A stretch of DNA of 64,000 bases from Zestomonas insulae (GTDB taxonomy: Bacteria > Pseudomonadota > Gammaproteobacteria > Pseudomonadales > Pseudomonadaceae), in contig NZ_JAFEUP010000004.1 in assembly GCF_016901015.1 (NCBI RefSeq), forward strand, positions 1 to 64,000, in the 5' to 3' direction. The position numbers and the translations under genes are program-made. Positions 19,618 through 30,937 of this stretch are shown here, piece after piece. Under the pieces are notes generated by a model, which made no database searches, was not told the DNA's origin, and worked only from the letters and a program-made list of their open reading frames with translations. How positions within the stretch are numbered: the first letter of the stretch is position 1; each line of letters starts with the position of its first letter.

Positions 19618-20610
19618 TTACTGGGCCGCGGCCAGCACGACTGCGCCGGTCACCAGCAGGTTGATCAGGGTCAGCGGCAAGCAGAACTTCCAGCTGAAGC
19701 TCATCACCTGGTCATAGCGCGGGCGCGGAATGGACGCGCGCAGCAGGATGAACAGCATGATGAAGAAGGCGGTTTTCAGGGCGAACCAGATGAACGGGAT
19801 CTGCGGCAGGATGCCGAACGGGCCGTGCCAGCCACCGAAGAACAGGGTCACCAGCAGTGCCGAGATGAACACGATGCCGATGTATTCGCCGACGAAGAAC
19901 ATGCCCCATTTCATCCCGGCATACTCGATGTGGTAACCGTCGGCGAGTTCCTGCTCCGCTTCCGGCTGGTCGAACGGGTGACGGTGGGTCACCGCGATGC
20001 CGGCGATGAAGAAGGTACAGAAGCCGAAGAACTGCGGAATGATGAACCACAGGTGCTGAGCCTGGTAATCCACGATGTCGCGCATGTTGAACGAGCCGAC
20101 CTGAATCACGATGCCCATCAGCGCCAGGCCCATGAACACTTCATAGGACACGGTCTGTGCCGAGGCGCGCAGGCTGCCGAGCAACGCGTACTTGTTGGCG
20201 CTGGACCAGCCAGCGAACAGCACGGCGTACACCGAAAGGCCGGCCATGGCGAAGAAGAACAGCAGGCCGATGTTGAGGTCCGCGACGCCCCAGGTCGGAG
20301 TGATCGGGATGATCACGAAGGCGATCAGCAGGGCGCTCATCGCCACTACCGGGGCCAGGGTGAAGATCGGCTTGTCAGCGAACGGTGGGGTCCAGTCTTC
20401 CTTGAAGAACATCTTGATCATGTCGGCGCCGAGCTGGAAGGCGCCGAAAGGACCGACCCGGTTCGGACCGTGACGGTCCTGCCAGAGGCCCAGCAGGCGA
20501 CGTTCGACCCAGCTCAGCAGCGCGCCGCAGACCACCACGGCGAGCAGGATGACGATGGCCTTGAGGACCGCGATGATCACGTCGACGAGTTCGGGAGTCA
20601 GCCAGCTCAT
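19618..20610 (-). CDS. nuoH: NADH-quinone oxidoreductase subunit H
   Basis: A 330-residue, eight-helix membrane subunit that forms much of the quinone chamber. The conserved loop [20 protein letters not shown] and the acidic region [20 protein letters not shown] are intact. It joins the hydrophilic and membrane arms. The start overlaps the nuoG stop by four bases. Confidence 0.97.
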   Translation of the reverse strand: MSWLTPELVDVIIAVLKAIVILLAVVVCGALLSWVERRLLGLWQDRHGPNRVGPFGAFQLGADMIKMFFKEDWTPPFADKPIFTLAPVVAMSALLIAFVIIPITPTWGVADLNIGLLFFFAMAGLSVYAVLFAGWSSANKYALLGSLRASAQTVSYEVFMGLALMGIVIQVGSFNMRDIVDYQAQHLWFIIPQFFGFCTFFIAGIAVTHRHPFDQPEAEQELADGYHIEYAGMKWGMFFVGEYIGIVFISALLVTLFFGGWHGPFGILPQIPFIWFALKTAFFIMLFILLRASIPRPRYDQVMSFSWKFCLPLTLINLLVTGAVVLAAAQ

Positions 20611-23318
20611 TGCGCGACCTCCTGCAGACCACTGGCCGCTTGGCCGGCAGCCCGTGGCGGAATGCCGTCGAGGCCGACGGGCAGGGCGACCAGACCGGCT
20701 GCCAGCTCGTCGTCGATACGCACCGGCAGACGCAGGGTCTGGCCGGCCACGCGGAGACTGATGAAGGTGCCGTCGTTGACCGCCAGGCGCGCCGCTTCGG
20801 CTTTACCCAGCGCGGCGTAAGCCTGCGGAATGCGTTCCTGAACCGGCGCAGCGCGCGAGCTGTTCTCGTCGCTGCCGAACAGGTGATGGACCGGCACGAC
20901 CTGCCAGGTGCCTTGGGCCGGGTTGAACGGCGCAGGGATGGCGCTGAACCAGGACAGGCGATCGCCTTGGGCCTCAATCAGACGCACACCCGGATCGCCG
21001 GCGCGCAGGTGGCCGCCGACTTCGTCCTGGAACTTGTTCCAGGCTTGCGGCGAGTTCCAGCCCGGCGACCAGGCGAACGGAATCTGCTGACGGTCTTCCT
21101 TGCTGCCCGAATAGCCTTCCATGGAGAAGGCGAAGGCGGAGTCTTGATCCTGCGGCTGGCGCGGCTCGTGCACGCTGATGTTGGCGCGCATGGCGGTGCG
21201 ACCGCTGTAGCGCAGCGGTTCGCGGGCCAGCTTGAGGCCCTTGATACGGAACGACGCGGAAGGCGCGGCGTTGCGGATACCGGCCAGTTTGGCGTTGCCG
21301 GCGGCGCAGGCTTCGGTGACTTGGTCCAGTTGGGTCCAGTCCACGGTCTTGCCTTGCAGGGTGCTGTGCAGGGCGTGCAGCCAGCGCCAGCCCTCGCGCA
21401 CCAGGATGCTGGAGTCGTAGTAGGACGGCTCGTAGACCTGGAAGAAACGCTGGGCACGACCTTCCTGGCTGACCAGGGTGCCGTCGCCTTCGGCGAAGCT
21501 GGCGGCCGGCAGGACCAGATGGGCGCGTTCGACGGTGGCGGTCTGCTGGTGGTCGGCGACGATCACCACCTGGGCGGCGGCCAGCGCGGCGTCGACCTTG
21601 GCGGCGTCGGCGCGGCGGTACAGATCGTTCTCCAGTACCACCACGGCATCGGCTTGGCCGGCGGTCAGGGCATCCAGCGCGGCATCAACGGAGTCGCCGC
21701 CGAACAGGGCCAGGCCAAGGCTGTTGGCCTCCGGCACGACCAGGCTCAGCGAGCCGTTCTTCTCGCGGGTCTTCAGCGCCTTGGCGATGTTCGCCGCAGC
21801 TTCGATCAGTGCCGGGTTACCCAGCGAGGTGCCGGAAATCACCAGCGGGCGCTTGGCAGCGAGCAGCGCATCGGCGATGCGCTGGGCCAGTTCGCCGGCT
21901 TCGGCGTCCAGGCCGGCAACCGCCGGGGCGCTCGGATCGATGGCGTGGGCCACGGCGAAGCCGAGGCGAGCCAGATCATCCGGCGCGGCGTGGGCGCACT
22001 CGGCCGCGACGTCGTCGAGCTTGGTGGCGCTCAGGCTGGCGATGAACAGCGGGTTCAGTTCGTGCTGGGCGATGGTCTTCACCGCGGCATCGAGCCACGG
22101 CTGGATCTTCATCGCGGCGGCCATGTCCTCACCCTTGCCCTTGACCGACTGGCGCAGCGCCAGGGCGATGCGGGCGGCGGTCTGGGTCAGGTCTTCGCCG
22201 AGGACGAACACCGCGTCGTGGTCTTCGATCTCGCGCATCGACGGGATCGGCAGCGGGCTGTCCTGCAGCACCTGCAGCACCAGGCGCAGGTTGTCCAGCT
22301 CGCCGGCGGCGATGCCGGAGTAGAAGTTGCCTTCGCCGACCAGCTCACGCAGGGCGTAGTTGCCTTCCAGGCTGGCGCGCGGCGAACCGATACCGATCAC
22401 GTGCTTGCCTTTCAGCAGCTCGGCGGCCTTGTCCAGGGCGCCGTCCAGGCTCAGCTTCTGCGCGCCGAATCGCGGCTGACGCGGACGGTCTTCGCGGTTG
22501 ACGTAGCCGTAGCCGAAACGGCCACGGTCGCAGAGGAAGTAGTGGTTCACCGAACCGTTGTAGCGGTTCTCGATGCGGCGGATCTCGCCGTAGCGCTCGC
22601 CGGGGCTGATGTTGCAACCGCTCGAGCAGCCGTGGCAGATGCTCGGGGCAAACTGCATGTCCCACTTGCGGTTGTAGCGCTCGGAGTGGGTTTTGTCGGT
22701 GAACACACCAGTCGGGCAGACCTCGGTGAGGTTGCCGGAGAACTCGCTTTCCAGCACGCCGTCTTCGATACGACCGAAGTAGACGTTGTCGTGTGCGCCG
22801 TAGACGCCGAGGTCGGTGCCACCGGCGTAGTCCTTGTAGAAACGCACGCAGCGGTAGCAGGCGATGCAGCGGTTCATCTCGTGGGAGATGAACGGGCCGA
22901 GGTCCTGGTTCTGGTGGGTGCGCTTGGTGAAGCGATAACGGCGCTCGTTGTGGCCGGTCATCACCGTCATGTCTTGCAGGTGGCAGTGACCGCCTTCCTC
23001 GCACACCGGGCAGTCGTGCGGGTGGTTGGTCATCAGCCATTCGACGACGCTGGCGCGGAACTGCTTCGCCTCTTCGTCGTCGATGGAGATCCAGGTGTTG
23101 TCGGTGGCGGGCGTCATGCAGGACATGACGAGGCGACCGCGTTTGTCGTTCTCATCGGTGTACTGCTTGACCGCGCACTGGCGACAGGCGCCGACGCTAC
23201 CGAGCGCCGGGTGCCAGCAGAAGTACGGGATGTCGAGGCCGAGGGAGAGACAGGCCTGTAACAGGTTGTCCGCACCGTCGACTTCAAGCGCTTTGCCGTC
23301 TACGTGGATAGTGGCCAT
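20607..23318 (-). CDS. nuoG: NADH-quinone oxidoreductase subunit G
   Basis: The 903-residue large peripheral subunit. The N-terminal ferredoxin domain has a [2Fe-2S] set ([17 protein letters not shown]). A His-Cys3 cluster region ([16 protein letters not shown]) and a [4Fe-4S] set (CIACYRC) follow. The extra cluster site CHGCSSGCN matches N7 found in E. coli-type NuoG. The long C-terminal half is a molybdopterin-oxidoreductase-like domain without known catalytic role. It is preceded by an unusually long (139 bp) gap after nuoF and overlaps nuoH at its end. Confidence 0.97.
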   Translation of the reverse strand: MATIHVDGKALEVDGADNLLQACLSLGLDIPYFCWHPALGSVGACRQCAVKQYTDENDKRGRLVMSCMTPATDNTWISIDDEEAKQFRASVVEWLMTNHPHDCPVCEEGGHCHLQDMTVMTGHNERRYRFTKRTHQNQDLGPFISHEMNRCIACYRCVRFYKDYAGGTDLGVYGAHDNVYFGRIEDGVLESEFSGNLTEVCPTGVFTDKTHSERYNRKWDMQFAPSICHGCSSGCNISPGERYGEIRRIENRYNGSVNHYFLCDRGRFGYGYVNREDRPRQPRFGAQKLSLDGALDKAAELLKGKHVIGIGSPRASLEGNYALRELVGEGNFYSGIAAGELDNLRLVLQVLQDSPLPIPSMREIEDHDAVFVLGEDLTQTAARIALALRQSVKGKGEDMAAAMKIQPWLDAAVKTIAQHELNPLFIASLSATKLDDVAAECAHAAPDDLARLGFAVAHAIDPSAPAVAGLDAEAGELAQRIADALLAAKRPLVISGTSLGNPALIEAAANIAKALKTREKNGSLSLVVPEANSLGLALFGGDSVDAALDALTAGQADAVVVLENDLYRRADAAKVDAALAAAQVVIVADHQQTATVERAHLVLPAASFAEGDGTLVSQEGRAQRFFQVYEPSYYDSSILVREGWRWLHALHSTLQGKTVDWTQLDQVTEACAAGNAKLAGIRNAAPSASFRIKGLKLAREPLRYSGRTAMRANISVHEPRQPQDQDSAFAFSMEGYSGSKEDRQQIPFAWSPGWNSPQAWNKFQDEVGGHLRAGDPGVRLIEAQGDRLSWFSAIPAPFNPAQGTWQVVPVHHLFGSDENSSRAAPVQERIPQAYAALGKAEAARLAVNDGTFISLRVAGQTLRLPVRIDDELAAGLVALPVGLDGIPPRAAGQAASGLQEVAQ

Positions 23319-23457
23319 GGTTCAGTCTTCATCTACCCGCCGAAACGGGTTTGGCTAATGGAATTCTTGTCTTGCTCGCCGCCCGCTGCGCGGTGGGGAA
23401 GGGGAATGGCCACAGCCAACATCCTTCCTCACCCGCCGACGGGTGCGCAGCTAATCG
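23319..23457 (-). other. nuoF-nuoG intercistronic spacer with small palindromes
   Basis: This is the largest gap inside the nuo operon (139 bp). It contains the small stem CACCCG-TCGG-CGGGTG and the imperfect repeat ACCCG-TTTCG-GCGGGT. No ORF or promoter is evident. It may be a processing or mRNA-stability site. Confidence 0.4.
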
Positions 23458-24810
23458 CTACACGCCAACCGCTTGCGGCTTGGCCTCGAACGGATTCGTC
23501 GTCTGGGCCACGCCCGCTTCGAACTCCGGTCGGAAGTACTTGATCGCGCTGCCCAACGGTTCCACGGCACCGGGTGCGTGCGCGCAGAAGGTCTTGCCGG
23601 GGCCGAGGAAGTTGACCAGCTGCAGCAGGGTGTCGATGTCTTCCTTGGTGCCCTGGCCGCGCTCCAGCGCGCGGAGCATCTTCACGCTCCACGGCAGGCC
23701 GTCACGGCACGGGGTGCAGAAGCCGCAGGATTCGCGGGCGAAGAACTCTTCCATGTTGCGCAGCAGCGAGACCATGTTGACGCTCTCGTCGACCGCCATG
23801 GCCAGGCCGGTGCCCATACGGGTGCCGACCTTGGCGATGCCAGCGGCGAACATCGGCGCATCGAGGTGCTCGGGCAGCAGGAAGCCGGTACCGGCGCCGC
23901 CGGGCTGCCAGCATTTCAGCTTGAAGCCATCGCGCATGCCGCCGGCGTAGTCCTCGAACAGTTCGCGCGCCGGAAGGCCGAACGGCAGCTCCCAGACACC
24001 GGGGTTCTTCACCTTGCCGGAGAAGCCCATGAGCTTGGTGCCCATGTCTTCGCTGCCCGGACGGGCCAGGGTCTTGTACCAGTCGACGCCGTTGCCGACG
24101 ATCGCTGGCACGTTGCACAGGGTCTCGACGTTGTTGACGCAGGTCGGCTTGCCCCACACGCCGACAGCGGCGGGGAAGGGCGGCTTGGAACGCGGGTTGG
24201 CGCGGCGGCCTTCCAGCGAGTTGATCAGTGCGGTCTCTTCGCCGCAGATGTAGCGACCGGCACCGGTGTGGACGAACAGCTCGAAGTCGAAGCCGCTGCC
24301 GAGGATGTTCTTGCCGAGCAGGCCAGCGGCCTTGGCTTCTTCGACGGCGCGGTTGAGGTTACGCGCCGCGTCGACGTATTCGCCGCGCAGGAAGATGTAG
24401 CCACGGTAGGCCTTGAGCGCGCGCGCACTGATCAGCATGCCTTCGATCAGCAGGTGCGGCAGCTGCTCCATGAGCATGCGGTCTTTCCAGGTGTTCGGCT
24501 CCATCTCGTCCGCGTTGCACAGCAGGTAGCGGATATTGAGGGATTCGTCCTTGGGCATCAGACCCCACTTCACCCCGGTGGGGAAGCCAGCACCGCCGCG
24601 GCCCTTGAGGCCGGAGTCTTTGACGGTCTGCACGATGTCGTCGGCGGCCATGTCGGCCAGTGCCTTGCGCGCTGCGCTGTAGCCGTCTTTCGCCTGGTAT
24701 TCGTCGAGCCAGACAGTTTCGCCGTCGTCGCGCAGACGCCAGGTCAGCGGATGGGTTTCCGGGCTGCGGGCGATCAGGTTGGCCGGACCGAAGGAGGTCA
24801 GCTTTTTCAT
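23458..24810 (-). CDS. nuoF: NADH-quinone oxidoreductase subunit F
   Basis: A 450-residue flavoprotein subunit that oxidises NADH. It shows the NADH-binding glycine loop ([16 protein letters not shown]), the FMN-binding segment ([15 protein letters not shown]), and the N3 [4Fe-4S] motif [12 protein letters not shown] plus a distant Cys. Length is normal. The start overlaps the nuoE stop by four bases. Confidence 0.97.
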   Translation of the reverse strand: MKKLTSFGPANLIARSPETHPLTWRLRDDGETVWLDEYQAKDGYSAARKALADMAADDIVQTVKDSGLKGRGGAGFPTGVKWGLMPKDESLNIRYLLCNADEMEPNTWKDRMLMEQLPHLLIEGMLISARALKAYRGYIFLRGEYVDAARNLNRAVEEAKAAGLLGKNILGSGFDFELFVHTGAGRYICGEETALINSLEGRRANPRSKPPFPAAVGVWGKPTCVNNVETLCNVPAIVGNGVDWYKTLARPGSEDMGTKLMGFSGKVKNPGVWELPFGLPARELFEDYAGGMRDGFKLKCWQPGGAGTGFLLPEHLDAPMFAAGIAKVGTRMGTGLAMAVDESVNMVSLLRNMEEFFARESCGFCTPCRDGLPWSVKMLRALERGQGTKEDIDTLLQLVNFLGPGKTFCAHAPGAVEPLGSAIKYFRPEFEAGVAQTTNPFEAKPQAVGV

Positions 24811-25307
24811 TGATAGGCCTCCAGCAGTTTGGCCACACCGTCGGCTTGCACGTCACCGAAGGTGTCGTCGTCGATCATCAGCGCCGGCGCCTTGTCGCAA
24901 TTGCCCAGGCAGCACACCGGCAGCAAGGTGAAACGGTCATCGGTGGTGGTCTGGCCGAGGCCGATGCCGAGCTGCTGCTGGATGGCGCTGACCACCGACT
25001 CATGACCACCGATGTAACAGACCATGCTGTCGCAGACGCGAATGATGTGGCGGCCAACCGGCTGACGGAAAATTTGACTATAGAAGGTGGCCACACCTTC
25101 GACATCACTGGCCGGGATGCCGAGGATTTCGCCGATCGCCGGAATGGCGCCGTCCGGCACCCAGCCACGGTGTTTCTGCACGATCTTCAGCGCTTCGATG
25201 GACGCCGCGCGCGGGTCCTCGTAGTGGTGCATTTCGTGCTCGATCGCCGAACGCTCGCTGTCGCTGAGAAGGAAACGGTCGGTCTGGATAAGATTTGCCT
25301 GGCTCAT
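24807..25307 (-). CDS. nuoE: NADH-quinone oxidoreductase subunit E
   Basis: A 166-residue thioredoxin-like subunit carrying the off-path [2Fe-2S] cluster N1a. The four ligands lie in VCDSMVC and [10 protein letters not shown]. The reading frame is open upstream into nuoCD, but the ATG at 25307 (MSQANLIQ) gives the normal family length and lies two bases before the nuoCD stop. It partners NuoF in the NADH-dehydrogenase module. Confidence 0.96.
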   Translation of the reverse strand: MSQANLIQTDRFLLSDSERSAIEHEMHHYEDPRAASIEALKIVQKHRGWVPDGAIPAIGEILGIPASDVEGVATFYSQIFRQPVGRHIIRVCDSMVCYIGGHESVVSAIQQQLGIGLGQTTTDDRFTLLPVCCLGNCDKAPALMIDDDTFGDVQADGVAKLLEAYQ

Positions 25308-25309
25308 GC

Positions 25310-27109
<1,800 letters not shown>

Positions 27110-27155
27110 TCAACAACGTAAAGGGTGAGGGGGCTTTTCCGCGGAAAGGCCGGGA

Positions 27156-27830
27156 TCACACTTCGTCGGGGCTGCGCAGGTTGGTTACCTGGATACGCTG
27201 TTCACGGCGTTCTTCCCGCTGTGACGGCATGTCGGCACGGTAGATACCTTGATCGCCAACAACCCAGGAAAGCGGGCGCCGCTCCTTGCCGATCGAGTCT
27301 TGCAGCAGCATCAGTGCTTGCAGGAATGCTTCGGGGCGCGGGGGGCAACCAGGCACGTAAACGTCCACAGGAAGGAACTTGTCCACTCCCTGAACGACCG
27401 AGTAAATGTCGTACATTCCGCCCGAGTTGGCGCACGAACCCATGGAAATGACCCACTTGGGCTCGAGCATTTGCTCGTAGAGGCGCTGGATGATCGGAGC
27501 CATCTTGATGAAGCAGGTACCGGCGATCACCATGAAGTCGGCCTGGCGCGGTGATGCACGGATAACTTCGGCGCCGAAACGGGCGATGTCGTGGGGAGCG
27601 GTGAACGCGGTGGTCATCTCCACGTAGCAGCAGGACAGGCCGAAGTTGTACGGCCACAGCGAGTTCTTGCGTCCCCAGTTGACCGCGTTGGTCAGGACGT
27701 CCTGAAGCTTGCCCATGTAGATGTTGCGGTGGACTTGACCCTCGAGCGGATCTTCTACGGTCTCCCGCTCGCCGATCGGATACTGCTCGTTAGGCGCATC
27801 CGGGTCGATCCTGGTGAGTTTGTATTGCAT
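27156..27830 (-). CDS. nuoB: NADH-quinone oxidoreductase subunit B
   Basis: A 224-residue subunit that binds cluster N2, the last iron-sulfur centre before quinone. Ligand motifs GLSCCYVEM (tandem cysteines), [11 protein letters not shown] and GCPPRPEA are all present. The ATG at 27830 was chosen because it begins the conserved [13 protein letters not shown] and is 10 bp after nuoA; a TTG two codons upstream is less likely. Confidence 0.97.
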   Translation of the reverse strand: MQYKLTRIDPDAPNEQYPIGERETVEDPLEGQVHRNIYMGKLQDVLTNAVNWGRKNSLWPYNFGLSCCYVEMTTAFTAPHDIARFGAEVIRASPRQADFMVIAGTCFIKMAPIIQRLYEQMLEPKWVISMGSCANSGGMYDIYSVVQGVDKFLPVDVYVPGCPPRPEAFLQALMLLQDSIGKERRPLSWVVGDQGIYRADMPSQREERREQRIQVTNLRSPDEV

Positions 27831-27840
27831 CGCCAAAGCC

Positions 27841-28257
27841 TCATTGTTTTAGCTTCGCCTGCCGCTTGCGACGACCTTCGGGAGCCCAATCGAGCGCCCC
27901 GATGCGCCAAAGGTAGACAAGACCTGCCAACAGAATTGCTATGAAAATGGTAGCTTCGATGAAGCCGGCCCATCCGCTTTCGCGAACAGATACCGACCAG
28001 GCGAAGAGAAAGAGGGCTTCAACGTCGAAGATCACGAAGAGCATCGCGACCAAATAGAATTTTGCCGAGAGGCGCAGGCGGGCGGTGCCGACCGGGAGCA
28101 TCCCGGACTCGAAGGGGTCGTTCTTGCTGCGTCCCCAGGCTTTGCTTCCGAGGAGGCTGGATACGCCGAGCATAAAGGCGCAGAGGCCGATGACACCCAG
28201 GAGGAAAATGGCAAGGCCCCAGTTGTGGGACATGGTGGCGACAGCTTCAGCGGGCAT
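27841..28257 (-). CDS. nuoA: NADH-quinone oxidoreductase subunit A
   Basis: A 138-residue, three-helix membrane subunit and first gene of the operon. The conserved loop ([24 protein letters not shown]) and [13 protein letters not shown] helix are intact. An AAGGAG Shine-Dalgarno sequence lies 8 bases before the ATG. The upstream 490-bp gap holds the operon promoter region. Confidence 0.96.
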   Translation of the reverse strand: MPAEAVATMSHNWGLAIFLLGVIGLCAFMLGVSSLLGSKAWGRSKNDPFESGMLPVGTARLRLSAKFYLVAMLFVIFDVEALFLFAWSVSVRESGWAGFIEATIFIAILLAGLVYLWRIGALDWAPEGRRKRQAKLKQ

Positions 28258-28750
28258 GCCGTGGCTCCTTAGACAGAGGCGGCGGAAACAAATTAGTTGA
28301 TGTCGCGGGTCTAATGATTAGCCAGCGATCTAATTCGCTAATTCTATGCGGGTCTGCGTCGCCAAGTAAATTTTTCCTTATAAAAAATTAACTTAGCGGT
28401 CGAATTGGATGCGCGAAGGCAGGCAGGGCGCGCGTTGCAGCGGACCTATTCTTTGGTCGCATGGTTTGGCGGCAATTAGCGATTTTATTTAAATGAGAGG
28501 TATTAGCATTTGCTGGTCGTGATGTTTTCTAGCACTCAACAGCTAATAACAATCCGCTTAATCCAATTGAAAAGACTATCTCCAATCGATATTTGCCGCG
28601 AATCTCCCTGAACTAGCGTACTAACAGTGTCTTCGGGCGCCGTCGCTCTGTTTCCCGGTCGTACTCAGGCGCCATGTGGGGGGCGGAGTGCCTTGACCGT
28701 AGGTCAGCCGCTTCGACCTCGTCCAGAACAAGAAGATGAGGAACGCAGCA
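28258..28750. other. Divergent intergenic region, nuoA / pectin-acetylesterase-like gene
   Basis: A 493-bp AT-enriched gap with no convincing ORF. It contains the probable nuo promoter (separate entry) and, close to the plus-strand gene, a 13-bp palindrome TGACC-GTA-GGTCA at 28694-28706. The middle part (about 28480-28620) is AT-rich and could hold the plus-strand promoter or further regulator sites, but no clear match was found. Confidence 0.5.
28341..28369 (-). promoter_or_regulatory. Candidate sigma-70 promoter of the nuo operon
   Basis: On the minus strand, -35 TTACTT (28369-28364), 17-bp spacer, -10 TAGAAT (28346-28341). The predicted start is about 75-80 bp before the nuoA ATG. Confidence 0.5.
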
Positions 28751-30154
28751 ATGCCCAAGCGCTTACTACGTTTTCCCCACGCGCTCGCCTGCGCGATACT
28801 GCCCATGGTGAGTTCCGTCGCCCATGCGGAATTGGGCGACTACAGCTTCTGGCAATCGACAATCAACCTGGTTGCCCCGCCGCGAGCCGACAACAAGGTC
28901 ACGTCGTCCCAGCGTCTGGGGATTTATCCGCTCCTTGCCAATCCCGCCGGTTTCGACAGCGGCTTCAAGCCGGCCAGGTACTATGCGTGGCAAACGGTGA
29001 AGCTGGCGCCGCAGACCGGCGCCGTATGCGGCAACGGTTCGCCTTACAAGTTCTTCGTCAATCGCGTGCCGAATACCAGCAACACCATCATCTATCTGGA
29101 GGGCGGTGGTGCCTGCTGGGACAGTGCGAGCTGTAGCGGCCAGGCAGGCATCCGCGGTGCGCGCAATGCCGATGGCATTCCCGATGACTACATGTCACTG
29201 CTGAATCCTGGTGCCAGCCTGGTCAGTCCGCTGGTGGTGCGCCTGCACCCCTGGACGCGGGTGAAAACCCAGAACTGGAACATGGTCTATGTACCGTACT
29301 GCACGGGTGACATCTACTCGGGCGACAAGGTTGCCATCTACTCGGCGGCCGACCCGCAGCAAGCGCCGCTGGTCTGGCAGCACAACGGCTTGCGCAACAT
29401 GCGTGCGGTGGTCAGTTGGCTGAAGGACAACCTGCAGCGCCCGGCGCAACTGCTGACCACCGGCTGCAGCGCCGGTGGTGCCGGTAGCCTGACCAACTAT
29501 GCGTCGATACGGCCAGACATGGCGCCGACCCGAGGCTTCCTTTTCGATGACTCCGGCCCGGTCTTTTCGGCACCCGCAGGAAGCAATCCGTTGCAGTATC
29601 CGTCGTTGCCGCTGCAGACCTTCATCCGCAGCGCCTGGGGGCTGGACGCTGCAAATGGCCCGCTGGCGTATATGCAGAGCCGACTTCCCGGTTTCAATCG
29701 CGCGGACCTCGGTTCCCTGTATCCCGCGCTATCTAGTACCTGGAGTGCGGACCGCATGGGGCAGGCGCACTTCTGGAAGGATCTGAATTACTCGTCCTAC
29801 TCCTATGAGCGCTTCTATGCGGACATCATCAACGCACCGGATCAAGCTACCAAGGAGGCGTTGATTCATGCGCGGTGGGATGTGGACTCTGGGCGTCTGC
29901 GTGCCAGCTTGGCTGGGCTGAACAATTTCGGCGGCTACTTCCCGCAGTTTCGTGCGGTCAACGAGAGCCATTGCACGAGCATCATCGAGTTCGCCAATGC
30001 GGATATTCAGGAGCAGGGGCTAGAGCTCGATCATTTTGTCAGCAGCATCCTCGATGGTAGCGGCAAGGTGCTGGATGCTTCCGAGTCCAGCGATGCGGCG
30101 GATCGGCAGAAGCCCTTCAACCTGCTCTACTACGTGCTCGACCAGCTGCTGTAG
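28751..30154 (+). CDS. Exported pectin acetylesterase/Notum-family hydrolase
   Basis: A 467-residue protein with signal peptide (MPKRLLRFPH then a hydrophobic core, cleavage after AHA at about 26). The alpha/beta-hydrolase domain has the PAE/Notum nucleophile motif GCSAGG (Ser240), an oxyanion-side segment IIYLEGGGACW, and a probable catalytic His407 in NESHCTS. Six mature cysteines (93, 122, 128, 184, 239, 408) suggest disulfides and an extracytoplasmic location. The ATG at 28751 has a GAGGA site eight bases upstream; an in-frame ATG at 28736 is less likely. Substrate is unknown; family members deacylate carbohydrates or proteins. It converges with a putative membrane-anchored foldase-like gene (9 bp between stops). 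Confidence 0.75.
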   Translation: MPKRLLRFPHALACAILPMVSSVAHAELGDYSFWQSTINLVAPPRADNKVTSSQRLGIYPLLANPAGFDSGFKPARYYAWQTVKLAPQTGAVCGNGSPYKFFVNRVPNTSNTIIYLEGGGACWDSASCSGQAGIRGARNADGIPDDYMSLLNPGASLVSPLVVRLHPWTRVKTQNWNMVYVPYCTGDIYSGDKVAIYSAADPQQAPLVWQHNGLRNMRAVVSWLKDNLQRPAQLLTTGCSAGGAGSLTNYASIRPDMAPTRGFLFDDSGPVFSAPAGSNPLQYPSLPLQTFIRSAWGLDAANGPLAYMQSRLPGFNRADLGSLYPALSSTWSADRMGQAHFWKDLNYSSYSYERFYADIINAPDQATKEALIHARWDVDSGRLRASLAGLNNFGGYFPQFRAVNESHCTSIIEFANADIQEQGLELDHFVSSILDGSGKVLDASESSDAADRQKPFNLLYYVLDQLL

Positions 30155-30163
30155 CGCTGGCGG

Positions 30164-30799
30164 CTACTGATAGGCCCGCTCGCGGGCCTCCTGAAGTTGC
30201 TGGCGCAGGTACTCATCGCGCGGCAGGCCGCCCGGGACGCTGTCCATTGCCATGACCTCGTCGACGATGCGCTTCTCTTCGAGCTTGTACTGGGAGAATT
30301 GCGCGTCTTGCTGTTCGATCGTGCGCTGTTCACGCGCAGCGCTGAGTGCCTTGTAGCGGGCTACTAGCACCGAGGCGCGAGCTTTCTGCTCTTGTTCATC
30401 GCCGCTGGTCGCGCGAATCAGGGCGACTTGCAGCAACAAGGCTTCGCTGAGGGCGAGTTCACCACGCTGCTCATAATCATCGATTTGCTGGGCCAGTGCC
30501 TGTGCTTCGCTGTTGCGCTGCGCAGGCGAGAGATCGGCGGTGCGGGAAAAGAAGTTGCGATAAGTGTTATGAAAGGCCAGTCGGCGCTCTTCCTCCTTCA
30601 CGGCCGGTGTGTCCAGCAAATGCTGAAGATCTGCGGTATGCGTGGGGGTGGGCGGTGGTGGCGATGTGGCGAGGTCGCGGGCAGGGGCGGGCGCCGCGTC
30701 GGTGCGGCCCTGCGGTGTGTGGGAGAGGCTGAGCAGCGTCAGTCCAGCGGCGCTGATGCCCAGTGTCACACCTAGAAGCCAAGTGTTTGCGCGTGGCAT
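30164..30799 (-). CDS. Membrane-anchored helical protein, lipase-foldase/PlcR-like architecture
   Basis: A 211-residue protein: one N-terminal membrane helix (residues about 7-26), a Pro/Ala-rich linker (about 29-53), then an all-helical charged domain (about 57-211) rich in Glu, Gln, Arg and Ala. This layout matches lipase-specific foldases (Lif) and the phospholipase C accessory protein PlcR, and the length is near that of PlcR. No enzyme motif is visible. ATG 30799 has a GGGGAG ribosome site; a longer frame upstream lacks support. The neighbour is an exported hydrolase in convergent orientation. The foldase role is an inference from architecture and context. Confidence 0.55.
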   Translation of the reverse strand: MPRANTWLLGVTLGISAAGLTLLSLSHTPQGRTDAAPAPARDLATSPPPPTPTHTADLQHLLDTPAVKEEERRLAFHNTYRNFFSRTADLSPAQRNSEAQALAQQIDDYEQRGELALSEALLLQVALIRATSGDEQEQKARASVLVARYKALSAAREQRTIEQQDAQFSQYKLEEKRIVDEVMAMDSVPGGLPRDEYLRQQLQEARERAYQ

Positions 30800-30859
30800 A
30801 TCCGCTCCCCAGGTACTAGATGGTGGGATTCCAGTGTAGACAGCGGGGGAGTCAGAAAT

Positions 30860-30889
30860 GACAAACCCCGGCAAATGCCGGGGTTTGTC
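30860..30889 (-). terminator. Terminator hairpin after aceA
   Basis: An inverted repeat with arms GACAAACCCCGGC and GCCGGGGTTTGTC around AAAT or ATTT, about 50 bp after the aceA stop. The T-run is short, so efficiency is uncertain. It also separates aceA from the next minus-strand gene. Confidence 0.7.
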
Positions 30890-30937
30890 GGGTAACACCG
30901 CGATCCGGGCAGGGCCTAGATCGGGAGCCGGTTCCTA

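Noticed and set aside
20610-23261. Long open frame of 883 codons on the plus strand opposite nuoG
   Set aside because: Antisense shadow of a GC-rich conserved gene; the translation shows no domain and nuoG is unmistakable.
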